DNA of 64,000 nucleotides. Origin: Wuchereria bancrofti. Its lineage: Eukaryota > Nematoda > Chromadorea > Rhabditida > Onchocercidae. The notes below the pieces were generated by a model. The model made no database searches. It had not been told where the DNA came from and was given only the letters and a program-made list of their open reading frames with translations. Location of the stretch: contig SSBO01000008.1 of assembly GCA_005281725.1 (NCBI GenBank), forward strand, positions 1,178,001 to 1,242,000. Reading direction: 5' to 3'. Each line of letters opens with the position of its first letter. The first letter of the stretch is position 1. Positions 25,248 to 37,950 of the stretch are shown here, piece by piece. The translations under genes were made by a program, and so were the position numbers.

Positions 25248-28224
25248 TAACATGTTTTCGTATGAATGTGACCGATAAATCTTTTATGTAATAATTATTA
25301 TTATTAACATGTACAAATAATACATTCATATCACATATAATCAATATAATTGGTATAACTGAAATGAATGGTTTATGATAAATGAAATAAGAGAAAAGTT
25401 GAAATTATTAATTATAATTAAGAAGTAACTATTAATAATTGATGTAAGAAAAGTAAAAGTGAAAAAAAAAATTTTTTTTTTTTTTGATACATTTGAAATT
25501 TTTCAAATTTTTTTTTTTCAAGCAAAATATGAATAAAAATTTAGGAAAAATAAGCACAATATTATTAGTTGCACTATTAGAGAAATGTTAATCTTTTCTG
25601 TTGTCATGACAACTTTTCGGATATATTTGAAATTTTCCGGAATTTAATATATGACAAATTAAGCTATTCATAATGAAATACATATGTTAAATATATGACC
25701 TTAATCCGTATTATTCGTTTTGCTAGTTAACACTACGACTATCAAACAAAAATAATACAATGCACAAAATTTAAAACTAAAAATGAATGCAAAAATTTAT
25801 GTAATTGAACTAAATTTAAGCACAAAAATTAAATTAAACATTGCCGTATCAATTAATTAATGAATGAATGAATTTTAAAGCCAGAACTATCGGTAAAACA
25901 ATAAGTTTTGCATCCATTTTATTACTAATTAACAAACATGAAATTTTGACAATTTCAAATTTGATTCAAATGAGTCATCTTTAAAACATACAATTACTCA
26001 GCATTCAGATCAGAAAATTGCAGAAGTTAGTATCGTTCCATCCGGAATTATCCAATCGCATTAATTTTCAAGACAACTTGAAAAGAAACATGTCCGGAAT
26101 GCAACCGTACAATCTTCTCAGTTCCAATGAAAAATTCTACAAACGGAAAAATATAGTCTTTCTTTATTGTTTATTGTATACTTATTTACTTTATTAAATT
26201 TCATAGATTTCTAATTTATTTGACGTCTACAAAATGTAGTAACAGAAAAAAGATATTACTGATTAATGTTTATTAAAGAAAAAAATAATCAAATAAATTA
26301 CCACCAAAATTATATCTTACACAATTAAATTAATGCAGTGTGAAATTTTAAAAAATAAATGAATGAAATCCTAAAAGTCTTGCGTATTTAATTTCTTGCA
26401 TATTTATGAATTGTTTAATGTGATATAATAGTTTTAGATGAAACATGCAATATATGATTGCAATCTCTAAAAAATTTTGAAATTCCTTCTTTGTGATTGC
26501 TACTTCTATTCGTCTCTTTGTATCCTCAATCAAAAAAAAAAAAAAAAAAAACAAAAATGAAAATGAAAGATCTTTTTTTGAGCAAAACTAAAAATTAGAA
26601 AATGGAGCAAAGGAAGTACGTCAAAGAGGAAAAGTGGAAGAATTAAGAAAGTGATTTGACCGGTGAGAAATATGCTCTTTGAGCGATTTTTCTTTTAAAG
26701 GAAAAAATAAATGTTCCATACATTTCTCTGCATTTGTATTTTTTTTTTCTCTCAGCTTCTAATCAAACAAAATTTGATATATAAAATGTTTTTTTCTTTT
26801 TTAAATGTTTGGTTAGAGAATTCAAACATTTCTGTGGTAATTCGAAAAGCGCTCAATCGTTTTAAATAATTTTCGATTCATTAATCATTTTCGTATTTGC
26901 AGGAACCTTAAAAAAAGTTTTTCCTTTTTTCTGTCATTCAAAAAGAATTTTAGGCGGATCAAAACATTTAATTCTATTTTGCCCCTTTTTTTTTTCCTAC
27001 TTTATCCTTCCTTGAAGAGACAGAACAAAATGATTATCCTGTGGAAAAGTTTCAAATGATATCTAATTGATCATAGTTAAGAGATTTATGTACTTGCTAG
27101 TAAATTTTGGGAAAAATTATTTGCTACTTGCACTATTTATAAAATGCAATCACTTCACATTTCCTCTCTACCAAATATTCTCCTTATATCATGACGGAAA
27201 ATGCAGTGCTCTCTTACTGAAAAGAAGATAGGTTTTATATTGCATTTAATGTACAGTTAATAATCATCCACCACGAATAATTTGAAAAAAATGAGTCCAA
27301 TCCTTCTTGCGTATTTGATAATGTGTATGCTTTCTCCATTTCTAGTTTTTCTGCTTAGAATATATTCAAAAATTTTATTACTAAAAGTAATGAAGAAGTT
27401 TAAAGAAGGAAACCGATTGTAATAATACAGCTAACGTATCTAATACTAACACAATTAATACATCATATCCAATTCCTGTCTTGATAGTTGAATTTTTACG
27501 TCACCCGCACACAGTAATATCAAACGTAAGACAGGAGGCAATTATTAATTGTTACGTATAATACATATATCACAGAATGAATGTGGTTTAAACTGTACCC
27601 GCAAAATGAAAGAGGTTCAAAAAAAAAAGGACAATATGATAACAATTTAATCATTGGGATAAACTTTTTTATGCCATGGTCGAGATGTATAATGCTTCCC
27701 ATCGAATGCTTCGAAATAATTCTTTATAAGTGGATGAAATATCTAAAAAAAAAAAAAAGATTTAATGAAAAAAACTCACAAAAATAATGAAAATCTATAG
27801 CTTTTCAGGAAAAGAAACGATATGAAATTGCTGGAAAAAAGGAAATATTACAAATTTCTTGCTTTTCTAATAAAATAAAGAAAAAAAGAAACAATCAGTT
27901 CAAGTTAGGCATAAGTTATTTTCCCAGCAATCAAATAATTAAAAAGGATCACGAATGTTATCCATTAAAATAATGACAAAATATTTCAGGACTTCAAACT
28001 TCAATTTCATTCTAGTGATTAATTAACTCATCTACGCAGAGGATAAATTTCCCCACTCAATCTCTTTTCTAACAAGATTGTAAAAAGACTGATATTTTGC
28101 ACTATTCTATAAATCATACTCAACAATGAGGTCACTGATGTCTGTAATTCTTATTTTTCAGCAGCAGAACTTCAGAAAAGTGTTTGTAACACTATCTATA
28201 ATCAGCTCGCAGTAAAGATATCAT

Positions 28225-29334
28225 TCAAAATGATAAGCGAGAAATCCATACCCTTCCTTCTCCCAGTTCAATATTCTCTTCAACAACGTAAGCCAACTGT
28301 GGAATTAGTCTATCCCTTGTGTCGATTATTACCGAATAATTCGGCATTTCTGACCAATCCTACAAGTACAATCACTCATAAGTAGAAGAAAAACTGCACC
28401 AGCCTGAAAATCAAAATATGGAATAAGTAACTGCCACGCAATATTTAAAAGCACTGAAATATACATCTTAAAACGTAGAAAAACTCGTGGAAAGTTACAT
28501 CTACTTACTTTTCGGCCTTTGTGGGTCTTATCTAGCCAACTTTGTGGTGCAACCGCTTTCTCATCCCAGCCAATGATAACACCTCTATATCCATGAATTT
28601 TATGACGAACCACATCTCCAACACGATATTTTACATAAGGAGGTCGTGGATCTCGCGGTTCAAGAGAACCTGAAATAAAACTGATACATTAGACGATTAT
28701 ATACTTAATTATGTATAACTATTAAAGGTTCACCGTAACTGTAGCGATAAACAAAATGGAGCAATTAATTTCAACAAAATTACCACCAAAATACTTAGTT
28801 TCTTTCTCGTCTTCTGATATATCAGTAACTTCATCTACTTCCTCTTCTCTGTACAAAAACGATCGAGAGAAACGTGACAATGAATTTCTTAATCTGGAAA
28901 AAGAAGGCACAGAATCTATGGAAATAATGGACAATGCACATGAACACAATGAATAATTCAGTAACTTGTGTATGTTCCACGACAAGTTTAATCGTAAAGA
29001 ATATTACTGTTTTCCTCTTTAAAAATTACTAAAAAAAAGAAAAGAAAACAAATAAAAAGTAAAACTGAGAAATGCACACTCAATATCAAACGATTCAGAG
29101 AAAAAAAGAGTTAAAATTAAACACCGTAAATTTAAAAACGAAATAAAAACGGGTTTCACTATTTGCATATTTAAAATGTACTGATTTGAAATGAAAACGG
29201 CATTTTGATAAAACCAAAACTTACTTATGCAAATGATATCTGACATCAGATGACGATGACGGTGACAAAAGAAATTGCAAAGGTACAGCAACAAATATGG
29301 CAAGGAAAATAATCACTGGCATATATTCCACCAT
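28225..29334 (-). CDS. Membrane-anchored YccV/HspQ-like (hemimethylated DNA-binding domain) protein, 4 exons
   Basis: Exons in minus order are 29225-29334, 28784-28893, 28509-28669 and 28225-28359, joining in frame to 171 residues. Residues about 6-22 (PVIIFLAIFVAVPLQFLL) form one membrane segment or signal anchor, followed by an acidic linker (YREEEVDEVTDISEDEKE). Residues about 85-160 match the YccV-like fold: KYRVGDVVRHKIHGYRGVII, GWDEKA, then NYSVIIDTRD and YVVEENIEL. In animals this domain is best known at the C-terminus of F-box protein FBXO21; in bacteria as HspQ, a protease adaptor. No F-box is visible here. The exact cellular role is unknown. The C-terminus is uncertain: a donor-like AGG/GTATGG near 28251 precedes the stop, so a longer spliced end is possible. 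Confidence 0.75.
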
Positions 29335-31067
29335 AGCTTGACTAACATGACAGTAATTCATAAGAACTAAAATTAAGAAACTCTGAATTTGAAAAAAAAG
29401 AAACTGAACTCTATAACATCCATGTTAAAATGCTTGTTTAGGTCTTTTTGAATTTAAAAAAGGAATGAAAGAGTGAATGACGAATATTCAAGCAGATTGT
29501 ACAGTTTGAAAAACAAGACTGAATTTTGCAAGAATGAAAAAAGAACCTGATATTGCTACGAGCAAATAAAACGAGCATTTAATTTCATATATTCACGCTT
29601 GAAATCCCAAAAAATTGACCACCATAATAATCGTTATCTTCAAATTTTCTAAATATGCTTAAAAAAGATCTGGAAATTTTGTTTGCATGTTTTGTCGAAT
29701 GTTCAAGATCGAGATATTACATAATTCACAATCCAGTGAATGTAGATATCAATGCTTAAGATATTTCTAAGGTACATGGCATTTTTCAAAATAAAATTCT
29801 GGATGTTTGGTTCATCAGAATGTTTGGACCAGACCTCATTGCTATATTGTATTAATCCAAACAAGATTCAACAGCTGATATTTTCCTAGTCGGTTCACTT
29901 TAAAGTGCAAAATACGCTATTCCAGAACTCTTCCTGTAAAAACGATTAAATTGTCCGGCAACCGTGCAAGAAGCGACAAGGAATAAAGTTAATTCCACAA
30001 CAATGCAACGTCATCGTCACTTGACGATGACGTTGCATTGTTGTGAAATAGCCTTTAATATATTTTAAATAAACAAGAAAATGGAAAACAACTATGGTAA
30101 AACTGATGCTACTTTACAAATTTAATTATCCCAAAATGTATAAAGAAGATTTTTTTTTTAAAAATCTTGGCATTTTTAAAAAGAGTAAAGAAACTGAAAA
30201 TAAAATTGAAGTTTTTATAATTTGAATACGACCTCTAGTCACAGTGAAAGTGCCAGAAATAAATATAACTTGGTAGGAATATACGCCACATCTCGAACTC
30301 TCATCCTAGTAAAACTCTCAGACAAATCTCACACCCCGGTACAAATTAAAGAAAAAAAAAAACCCCACTGGACGTCATTGTTTACCAAATGGTGAAATGT
30401 GACTTCGGACTTTGAGCTAAAATTAAAGTTTTGTTAGAATAATTTAATTTTTTGAGACTGCTCAGCATGGTATTTAATGAACCACGTGGAATCGTAAATC
30501 TTCTTAACCTTCTCTTGTACACGTCAATTTATGCAATTATAATGTGTTCACGTGTATACGTCAATTTATGTAAATCAGTCCTAACACATGCTTGCTAAAT
30601 TCATTCTTCTATCTCTTTTCATTCCATCTTCTGAGACAATTTGAGAGACAAACACCAAAGAACATTTTCGGAGATTGGTTAAAATCGATAAGTGAATTGA
30701 AGTATATGTGCTAAAGCATGAGATAGCATGTTTACATGGATGAAGCGGAATTAACCCTGCGAAAATGTATGTGACAAAGGACTCTGCTAAACAACTGCTA
30801 ATATTAGAGTAGAAAAAGGCAATCCGAATAAAGAGACAGTAAAGACTGATAAGAATGATAAGAGTAGTTGATTATTGGTTGTCGTTGTTATTATCAGTTA
30901 TTTAATAACATACGTGCTTTCTATGGAAAATGTCAGATAACTGATATTTTACGTTTTCATTCTTATTACCTTAAATTTCAAATAGAGTCTATAAAATATC
31001 ACTACCCTTCGTTTTGGTATTAAAAAATTTTTCATATTTATGGAATTTCATCTCTTTGTTTTATTTC
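29335..31067. other. 1.7 kb divergent intergenic region
   Basis: This separates the minus-strand YccV-like gene from the plus-strand helical gene, so promoters of both should lie here. No CDS was seen. It holds a near-perfect 24-base palindrome (29996-30045). No TATA or other core element could be assigned with confidence. Confidence 0.5.
29996..30045. repeat. Perfect 24-base inverted repeat with 2-base loop
   Basis: The left arm 29996-30019 and the right arm 30022-30045 are exact reverse complements around the dinucleotide CT. Each arm contains GCAACGTCATCGTCA. Beyond the arms the symmetry continues weakly after one mismatch. The block is more GC-rich than its surroundings and lies between two divergent genes. 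Confidence 0.95.
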
Positions 31068-31071
31068 AGTA
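31058..31071 (+). promoter_or_regulatory. Probable spliced-leader acceptor of the helical gene
   Basis: TTGTTTTATTTCAG ends at 31069, two bases before the ATG at 31072. A 3' splice site this close to a start codon with no upstream coding exon is the usual picture of trans-splicing in nematodes. Confidence 0.5.
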
Positions 31072-32809
31072 ATGAAACGAATGAGCTGTTTACTTTATCG
31101 GCACCAGGCTTATCGTGTTCGTTCGATCAAATGGAATGAAGAGAGATTGTTAAGAACTGCTGTAATACCATCGTCTACTTCGACGGATGTCGTGAAATTA
31201 CGCTCAAATCGTTATAACAATTTGGTTATGTCATCTTCGCTTATCAAAGATAAAAGCTGGAAAGAAAAATTGGAATACGCTGCTTCTTGCTATCAAGTTG
31301 TAAGTACATTCGCTTAAGTATATCTTCTGTCATCTCTTTTCAGATCGTATAATTCGTAGGTTTGACCTTCGTGACACATATAGGTTGCAGCTTTTGACAT
31401 GGATATAATGTCATTGATTGAGCCTTTGTTTCTGATTTGTATAGATCGCTAACTTACCAATGTTTTACTGATATATTGTCGTAGACGATTACCTTGTTTA
31501 GCTTTTAGCAATTTAACCATAAAACTTGAGTTTTTCAGTTCGGGTTATTTCGAGATCATAACGTTGCTCTCTTTTTCCTTATTTTTCTTTTTTCAGAATA
31601 CTGAGGATGCGTTAAATGCTGTTGTTTCGCTTGCCCGGGAAGATTGCGAAAAGGGTACGAGTACAGCCAATCGTATACTTTATTTAGCTATGGATATGGC
31701 TTTGAACCAAGTCAGACCATCTTTTTTAGCTAATGAAAATCATATGCAATAAATTAGTATACAGTTAGTGTATCACTACCAAATGCAAGAAATCTGAAAA
31801 CTTTTTCTTTTAACTGTGTACGAAAAATGTTAGGATTTTTGAGGGTCGTATTGATGTAGCTGAAGAAATGTGCAAGTTATTGCCTCGACGTGTCCATGTA
31901 TTAGCTACTAGTTTGAAAATTCGTCTTTTCGTCCTTCAAAAGCGGTTTTGGGATGCGTTAAGCGAAGTGGAAAAAGTCTTAAATGAAGATACTGCAAGCT
32001 TGGATGTGTCGACGAAAATTTCGAAGTCTGTAATGGACGAATTTTACAAAGCACTTTCAACTTGTGACGATGCAGTTGATGAGGTTAATTTCCTTTTTTC
32101 AGAAATTGAAATTATTGTCACGTTATAATTGAAATACGAGAGATTCATCAAAATTTTACTATCTTTTCTTTAGCTTATTTTTTAATCTTCTTTTTTTTTT
32201 TAATAAATTTTAATTAATTAAAGTTAAATATTGAAACTATAATGCAGTTTTTAAATAATTTGTTTTTCCTTGTTTTATTACAAAACGTATGACTTTCCTG
32301 ATTTCTCTATTACTCCTCCGTTACTTACTTCTCTTCTTGTTCATACTCTTTTTTAGGGTTTATTTATGAACCAATTGCGATAGTTCAAGATAGCAGTTGT
32401 AGTTTATTTTTATTTTGAAAAGCATTGGATGCATAATGGGATTTCTGAATTTTTTTTTTTTTCAAAGTCTGAATAATTTTCAAAGTCTTTGGAAGTTTCC
32501 TACATTAATTATTTTCTAGTTTAACTGAAAACAGATAATCAAGTTCCAAGTCTGGAAAATTTAGGTTACCTTGCAGTTAAGTTATTTATAATATTTCAGG
32601 CGAAAAGACTATTTGAGCTACAAAGGTTGCTCAGTAAATACAATAGGCGTACAACGAAAACACTACGTGAATTGCTACTATCTGATATGTATATTCCGTC
32701 TAGAAAAAGATCCATGAAAAGCAATTTGAAAATTGATGATGACATATTGGACAAAGTTATTGAACAAGTTCCGGAAGTGCTTACCAGTAATAAAACAATT
32801 TTAAATTAG
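31072..32809 (+). CDS. Unrecognised helical protein, possibly mitochondrial, 4 exons
   Basis: Exons 31072-31299, 31597-31710, 31844-32083 and 32600-32809 join in frame to 263 residues. The family is not recognised. The first 30 residues are Arg-rich without acids (MSCLLYRHQAYRVRSIKWNE), like a mitochondrial targeting sequence. The middle reads as paired amphipathic helices (EDALNAVVSLAREDCEKG, ANRILYLAMDMALNQ, RIDVAEEMCKLLPRR, RFWDALSEVEKVL), the spacing expected of TPR- or PPR-like repeats. The tail is basic and polar. The second join is the least sure: donor CAA/GTCAGA and acceptor TTTTTGAG were chosen because they keep frame; an acceptor slightly upstream (GTTAG at 31832) would shift the phase. 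A role in mitochondrial RNA or translation is only a guess. Confidence 0.7.
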
Positions 32810-33219
32810 AACTTTTTTGTAACATTTTATAACATCACATTTTGGATTTGTTGAGGTATTGTAACCAATCTCAGATGTTCTTTCTGTCAGCTCACTTCAT
32901 GACTATATGTTAGCGACATACTGTTCAGAATGAATGACGATGGTTCATTGTATCCAAAGTTAATATAACTAATGTGTTAATCGTTCACATTGTTTACATG
33001 GCTTCTTTGAGTCTTCTATGACATAGTTAGAACACCGCTTGATTATTATTTTTTACTGTTAGTGAGATTTCTTAGTTAAATATTGTAGCAGTAAGAAAAA
33101 AAATTTTTTAATATTATTGTAAGGTCTATTTTGTAAAGTTTACTTGTTGGATGGAACATACTTCCGGCTCGATAATTTATAACGAAAGATGAAACAGTTT
33201 AACTTAATCGGTAATTCCA

Positions 33220-33778
33220 TCAGATAATTAGGTCATAATTTGATCGATTAATACCATTGGTACCGAAAAGTACCGTGGAATGAACTGTTGTTGTGAGATG
33301 TCGGAAAATCAGATTATACATCTTTTGACAAAGGGGCAGAAGGAATGGACGGATTGTAAAAGAAGAAGAACTTGTCGTCATGTGTAACCTATAATCGTCG
33401 TAAGATTTTAAGATGCTGCCATCATGTGAGTAGACGGCCGAATTTTTGATGTGTGTTAGAGTTGACCCTGCCATGAGTTGCACGAAGTTCATTCAAGTGG
33501 AATAAAAAGTAATTAGGGGAGATTGTGAACCGGCATAATATAATCCAATATGGAAATTCATAAGCTTTCTGGGACGAGAATTGAAATGAGGTAGGTATAA
33601 CAGGACGAATAGATTTAAATACTATTTTAATAAGCAAGAAAAAGGAGGCAAGGAAGAGTAAGCAAGAACATCTGGTGATAGGAATATACCGAAAAACGTA
33701 TTTAGTATCCAGGATTTTTAACCAGTAATGATTAAGAGCTGCTGCTCTTCCTATTGCTGCTAAAAGCGATAAAAACAT
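33220..33778 (-). other. Overlapping minus-strand open frames, doubtful gene
   Basis: One frame (33422-33778, 118 codons) begins MFLSLLAAIGRAAALNHYW and has a hydrophobic stretch (LLFLASFFLLIKIVF); another (33220-33492, 90 codons) begins MNFVQLMAGSTLTHIKNSAV and is more balanced in composition. The local GC is higher than in the flanks. No family is recognised and no splice chain is convincing. The alternative is that this is the 3' UTR or flank of the gene ending at 32809. Confidence 0.2.
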
Positions 33779-34352
33779 TTTTACCTAAAACTACTTATTA
33801 TCGGATAGACAAGATGGGTAGTACCATCTGCCTTTTAAGTTAGATCTCATAATATTTCGCATTTCTCTTATCCTTCATTATTCTTCTCTGCCCGGTTTTT
33901 CATCAAAAACAATAACAACAAATCCACTGGTGTCCGTATGTGTGTGTTTGTTTGTACGCTTATCTAAAAATAATATTAAATTTGGATTTGAATAATATCA
34001 AATTTGAGTATAAATATTTGGTTACAGTATAAATATTTACTATACATCTAAAAAAAAAATTAGACAATGCAAAACGATGAAATTTTAGGGTGAAAATTAA
34101 ATAATACTAAGTCAAAATGTATCGTATACAAATAGCACTTATGGCAGAGCAAATTAATTAACATTCAGTCATTTAACATAAAATATTCTGAACTTACTGA
34201 AGGAAAAAGCTTTATCTTTTGAATATTAATGTAAACATTATATTCCAACAAATATGCATAGACTTCTCATTTTGTTATACCAGCATCATCTCATTTACGG
34301 TCCATTTAGAACTATCTATTCATCAGGTGAGAGGTTATTATATTTACCTAAG

Positions 34353-34411
34353 GCACACACACACACACACACATACACACACACACATACACACATGCAT
34401 ACATACACATG
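34353..34411. repeat. (CA)n microsatellite with ACAT interruptions
   Basis: Dinucleotide repeat giving His/Thr-rich open frames in plus-strand translation. Confidence 0.93.
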
Positions 34412-37400
34412 TTCCGTTTTGTTATTTAGTTTATCCTGGAGTGCTACTACCTATCCAAGAATTGCTAAAATACATTTTGCATTCGTCCGATGCTAAATGA
34501 CAAATAACATGAGCGTATCCATTTAGCCATTTTATTCTGATCAACAGTAATGTAATTTAAGGATGTAAACATTGTTGTTGATATAGTTTACCGGTAAAGA
34601 CAATTCCGGAAAAGTATGTCTGTGCATGTATGTATATCTGTGTATGTATGTATGTTTATATGTAAGACAATAATCAAAATAATAAATTCATATGTGATAA
34701 GATAAATTTGTTTCTTTTAATAATTTTTAGCGTCATAACTGCATTTATTTTTCTTTTTAAAATTAATAGAACTTTAAGTATTTAATATTAAATCTAAAAT
34801 ATTTGAAGTTAAATATATATGTACATCCTATATTAATTTAAAAGTTGTAATTTTTTTTTTCACATCTGTCTTAATTTAAAAGAAAAAATTGAATCATTTG
34901 AAAAAAAAAGAAAAAACTGGATTAAAAGTAAGTGAATTGACTTAAAATGAAAATTGATTTAAAATAAAGGAAAATAATTAAATATACAATTGTTTACTTT
35001 TTTCAATCTAACATTCATCTTCCATTATTATATATATTTGTTTCATTAATCGCATCGCAGCAAATTTCAGATATTTGTATGCTATTGCAGTTTAATAAAA
35101 AAAATGATAATTTCTTGGAAATCAATTATTAAGTTTGCATTTTATAATGAAATGATATTGCTAATAAAGTTTGTGAAATTCTTTAGAGAGAAAATGGTGC
35201 GATATTATTACGGTTACTACTAATTACGACACGGTAGATTATCACTGAATTTCAAGTATCATCTAAATCTTTATGAAATTCAAATGCATTTTCGGATACA
35301 TAATAAAATTTCCACTTTTAAATTTGTATTATTCATATTCGGACTTTAAAAAAATTGGTTTTTTAAAAACGTGAAAATTGAATTATTACGATATTATACT
35401 TGCAGAGTAATGTTAAGCGAATGAATTTCGTAAATATCGAGAATAGAATAAATTGTTTACAGTATATAATTTTTATTACAAAATGCCAAAAATATATGCC
35501 AAAAAGAAGTAGCAAGACAATATATTACCAATTCTTAATTCCTGAAAAATGAATTACGAACGATAAGATTCCGGTTTGAAAGTACAAACAAATGAATGCA
35601 TTTAACCGTAAAATAATTTCACTATTTTACGTTCCAGTGCATGAAACCGATTTAATGCAAATATCTTTATTACAGTATGTTAGTAACATTTCCGGCATAT
35701 ATTACTGTTCATCCTATCATTTCCGGCTTTTAACTTTGATGCAGAATATAAAAAAGAAAGGTTATGAAATCTTCTTTGATGTTGCTCGTATAATAATTAA
35801 CCCTTCATTATGCTCCTAAAATTACTACAGTAAAAATAATTTTACACGCTTTATTCTATGAAATAATTTGTAGATCTCATTTCATCGAAATAGATAAGCA
35901 AATTATTTCATCAATTATAAAAAACATTATCCCAATCACAACAGTGATAATAATAATATTTACTATTATTTATTATTATTGTTATTTATTGTTATTATTA
36001 TTATTATTATCATGATAATAATAATAAGTTAAAAAAAATAGTAATCAAAAAATGATAGTAAATTAAAATAAAGTAATAGCAGTAATGATAATGATAATGA
36101 CAATAATAGTTGTAATTTATGTCTTTTGACTAGTTCCCTTTTTCCCTCTCATACTTTATCCAACATTATTATCACCCTTATCAACATCATCATCATCACT
36201 ATCACCATGAGCATCATCATCATCGATGATATTTTATGTGTGACAGATTTGATAATATTGCCATTAGAAGGAGTGAATCTTTGCACGATAATCGTCGCCG
36301 ATCAGTTTTCCTGTTAGATGAAGCGTGAATCTCAATTAGGTATGAAGACTCCCATGCCTTCCTCATCACATCAACATATTTAATGCATTAATGTTTATCA
36401 CAATTACTATGAGAATTTGCATACCAATGAATTAAAACTGCTATTTACTGCTGTAAATGATGAAATATGATTAGGTAAACAAAAGAGAACAATAATAGTA
36501 ATAATTTTTATTATTATTATTATTACTGTTATGATGAACTAATAATAATAATAATAATAATAATGATACTAATAACAATGATAATATTAATAACAATAAT
36601 AATAAATAGCATAGTAATTATGATCCATGCTAAACAATGTGAATATGATAATATATAATTATCGATGCTATTGTCAGAAATGATAATAAATGTATGGTGT
36701 AAAAGATTACCATAAACTACTAGCATTATCATTGATCCATTTATTGATTAATAATTTTATTCGTTGATTAATTATTATTATTGCTGTGACTAGAAATGAA
36801 AATAAAGTGGAGATGAAATTTAGCTTTATTTACTCTTTTTTTGCTATAAAATGTTATGAAATAGATTAAGTGCAGAGAATGTTTTATCATTGTTTCATTT
36901 TTTTTTTCGCCAATTTTAATTCAATCACTTTTCACAATTAATTCACGTACGTATGTTAAATGCAACATTGTTCAAAAAAAAAAAAGAAGCTACACGTAAC
37001 TTTGTTATGTAATCAAACACTTTTTCAATATGTCACCAATATAAAAATTTACTTTTTGGATATGTCATCGATACTTGACAATGATTAACATTATCCGGTA
37101 TTTTTGTGTAAAAGAAGAGAAAAAACGGGAAAGACAAGATGGTGACAGAAGAAAAGACGAAAGAATAAAACATAAACAAATATGTGACAATAAAAAAAAA
37201 AGAAAATTTTAAAATTAAAAGTTTAGAAGAAATTATTGGCAAAAGAAAAAACACAAATTCTTTCAGATTTCGAAAATTTTCTTTTCCATCATAAATGCCA
37301 AACACCGATTATCTGTTGTAGTTATGAAATTTTACGCTACCGTAAACCTACCTATTAGAATGGTTAATATTTTCCCGAATTTTTTCGGATTAAAATTTTT

Positions 37401-37555
37401 TTCCTTTTAGAATATAAATTCCTTTTTCTTTATTTCCCTGTCTCTCTAACATTCCTTCTTTCTTTTTCCAATATTTAAATGCATCAAAGTTACACACATA
37501 CAAAATATTCCCAGTTGAAGTGTCGTTGCTGAAACGAAATGTTTGCTAAATTTAG

Positions 37556-37658
37556 GTGTATGTGTGTGTGTGTATGTGTGTGTATGTGCGTGTGTGTGTT
37601 GTGTGTGTCTGTGTCTGTCTGTGTCTGTCTGTCTTTCTATGTGTGTGTGTATATATAT
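37556..37658. repeat. (GT)n/(CTGT)n microsatellite
   Basis: About 100 bases of GTAT, GT and CTGT units, about 300 bases before the homeobox gene start. The minus-strand open frame across it (37446-37838) is mostly repeat translation. Confidence 0.92.
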
Positions 37659-37950
37659 GACACTGAGAATAATGAGGTGATGGGCGGTACAAGTGTTTTG
37701 AGTAACCAATGAATTAATTGAATTAAATAGGATAGGACGAATAGGTGAAGAGATGGGTGGTAACTCAATTATGAGTTTAGAGGATGACGGTAGTCTGAAG
37801 GCAAGGAGAATTAAATGTTGAAAGAGTGGCTGCTCCAATAATAATTTAAAAAAAAAATTTTTTTTTCTCCTTTAATTTTTGAATGTTCATATTATCAATT
37901 CATCCAATTATTATCTTTCATTATCATTTGGATGATTCCTTGAAATTATT

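Larger units (their letters stand above)
16213..28224. other. 12 kb gene-poor stretch
   Basis: No multi-exon gene could be assembled on either strand. Contents seen: C-rich degenerate repeats at about 16670-16810 (recurring ACCCGTA/ACCATAC pieces), a GA tract at 18157-18186, a 15-base inverted repeat at 20692-20735, a 35-base tandem repeat at 21911-22188, GA at 24742-24763, a tetranucleotide array at 25146-25247, and many A/T runs. Open frames of 60-120 codons here are simple-sequence translations. Confidence 0.6.
32810..37950. other. 5.1 kb intergenic stretch upstream of the homeobox gene
   Basis: Contains microsatellites (CA at 34353-34411, ATT/ATG-type tracts at about 35943-36030 and 36500-36600, GT/CTGT at 37556-37658). 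At 33220-33778 the DNA is less AT-rich and carries two overlapping minus-strand open frames of 118 and 90 codons, listed separately. The first part should hold the 3' UTR of the helical gene; the last part the promoter of the homeobox gene. Confidence 0.5.

Noticed and set aside
24869..25344. Several overlapping His/Thr/Tyr-rich minus-strand frames
   Set aside because: They are translations of the ATGT/ATGC repeat and its purine-rich flank in three frames.
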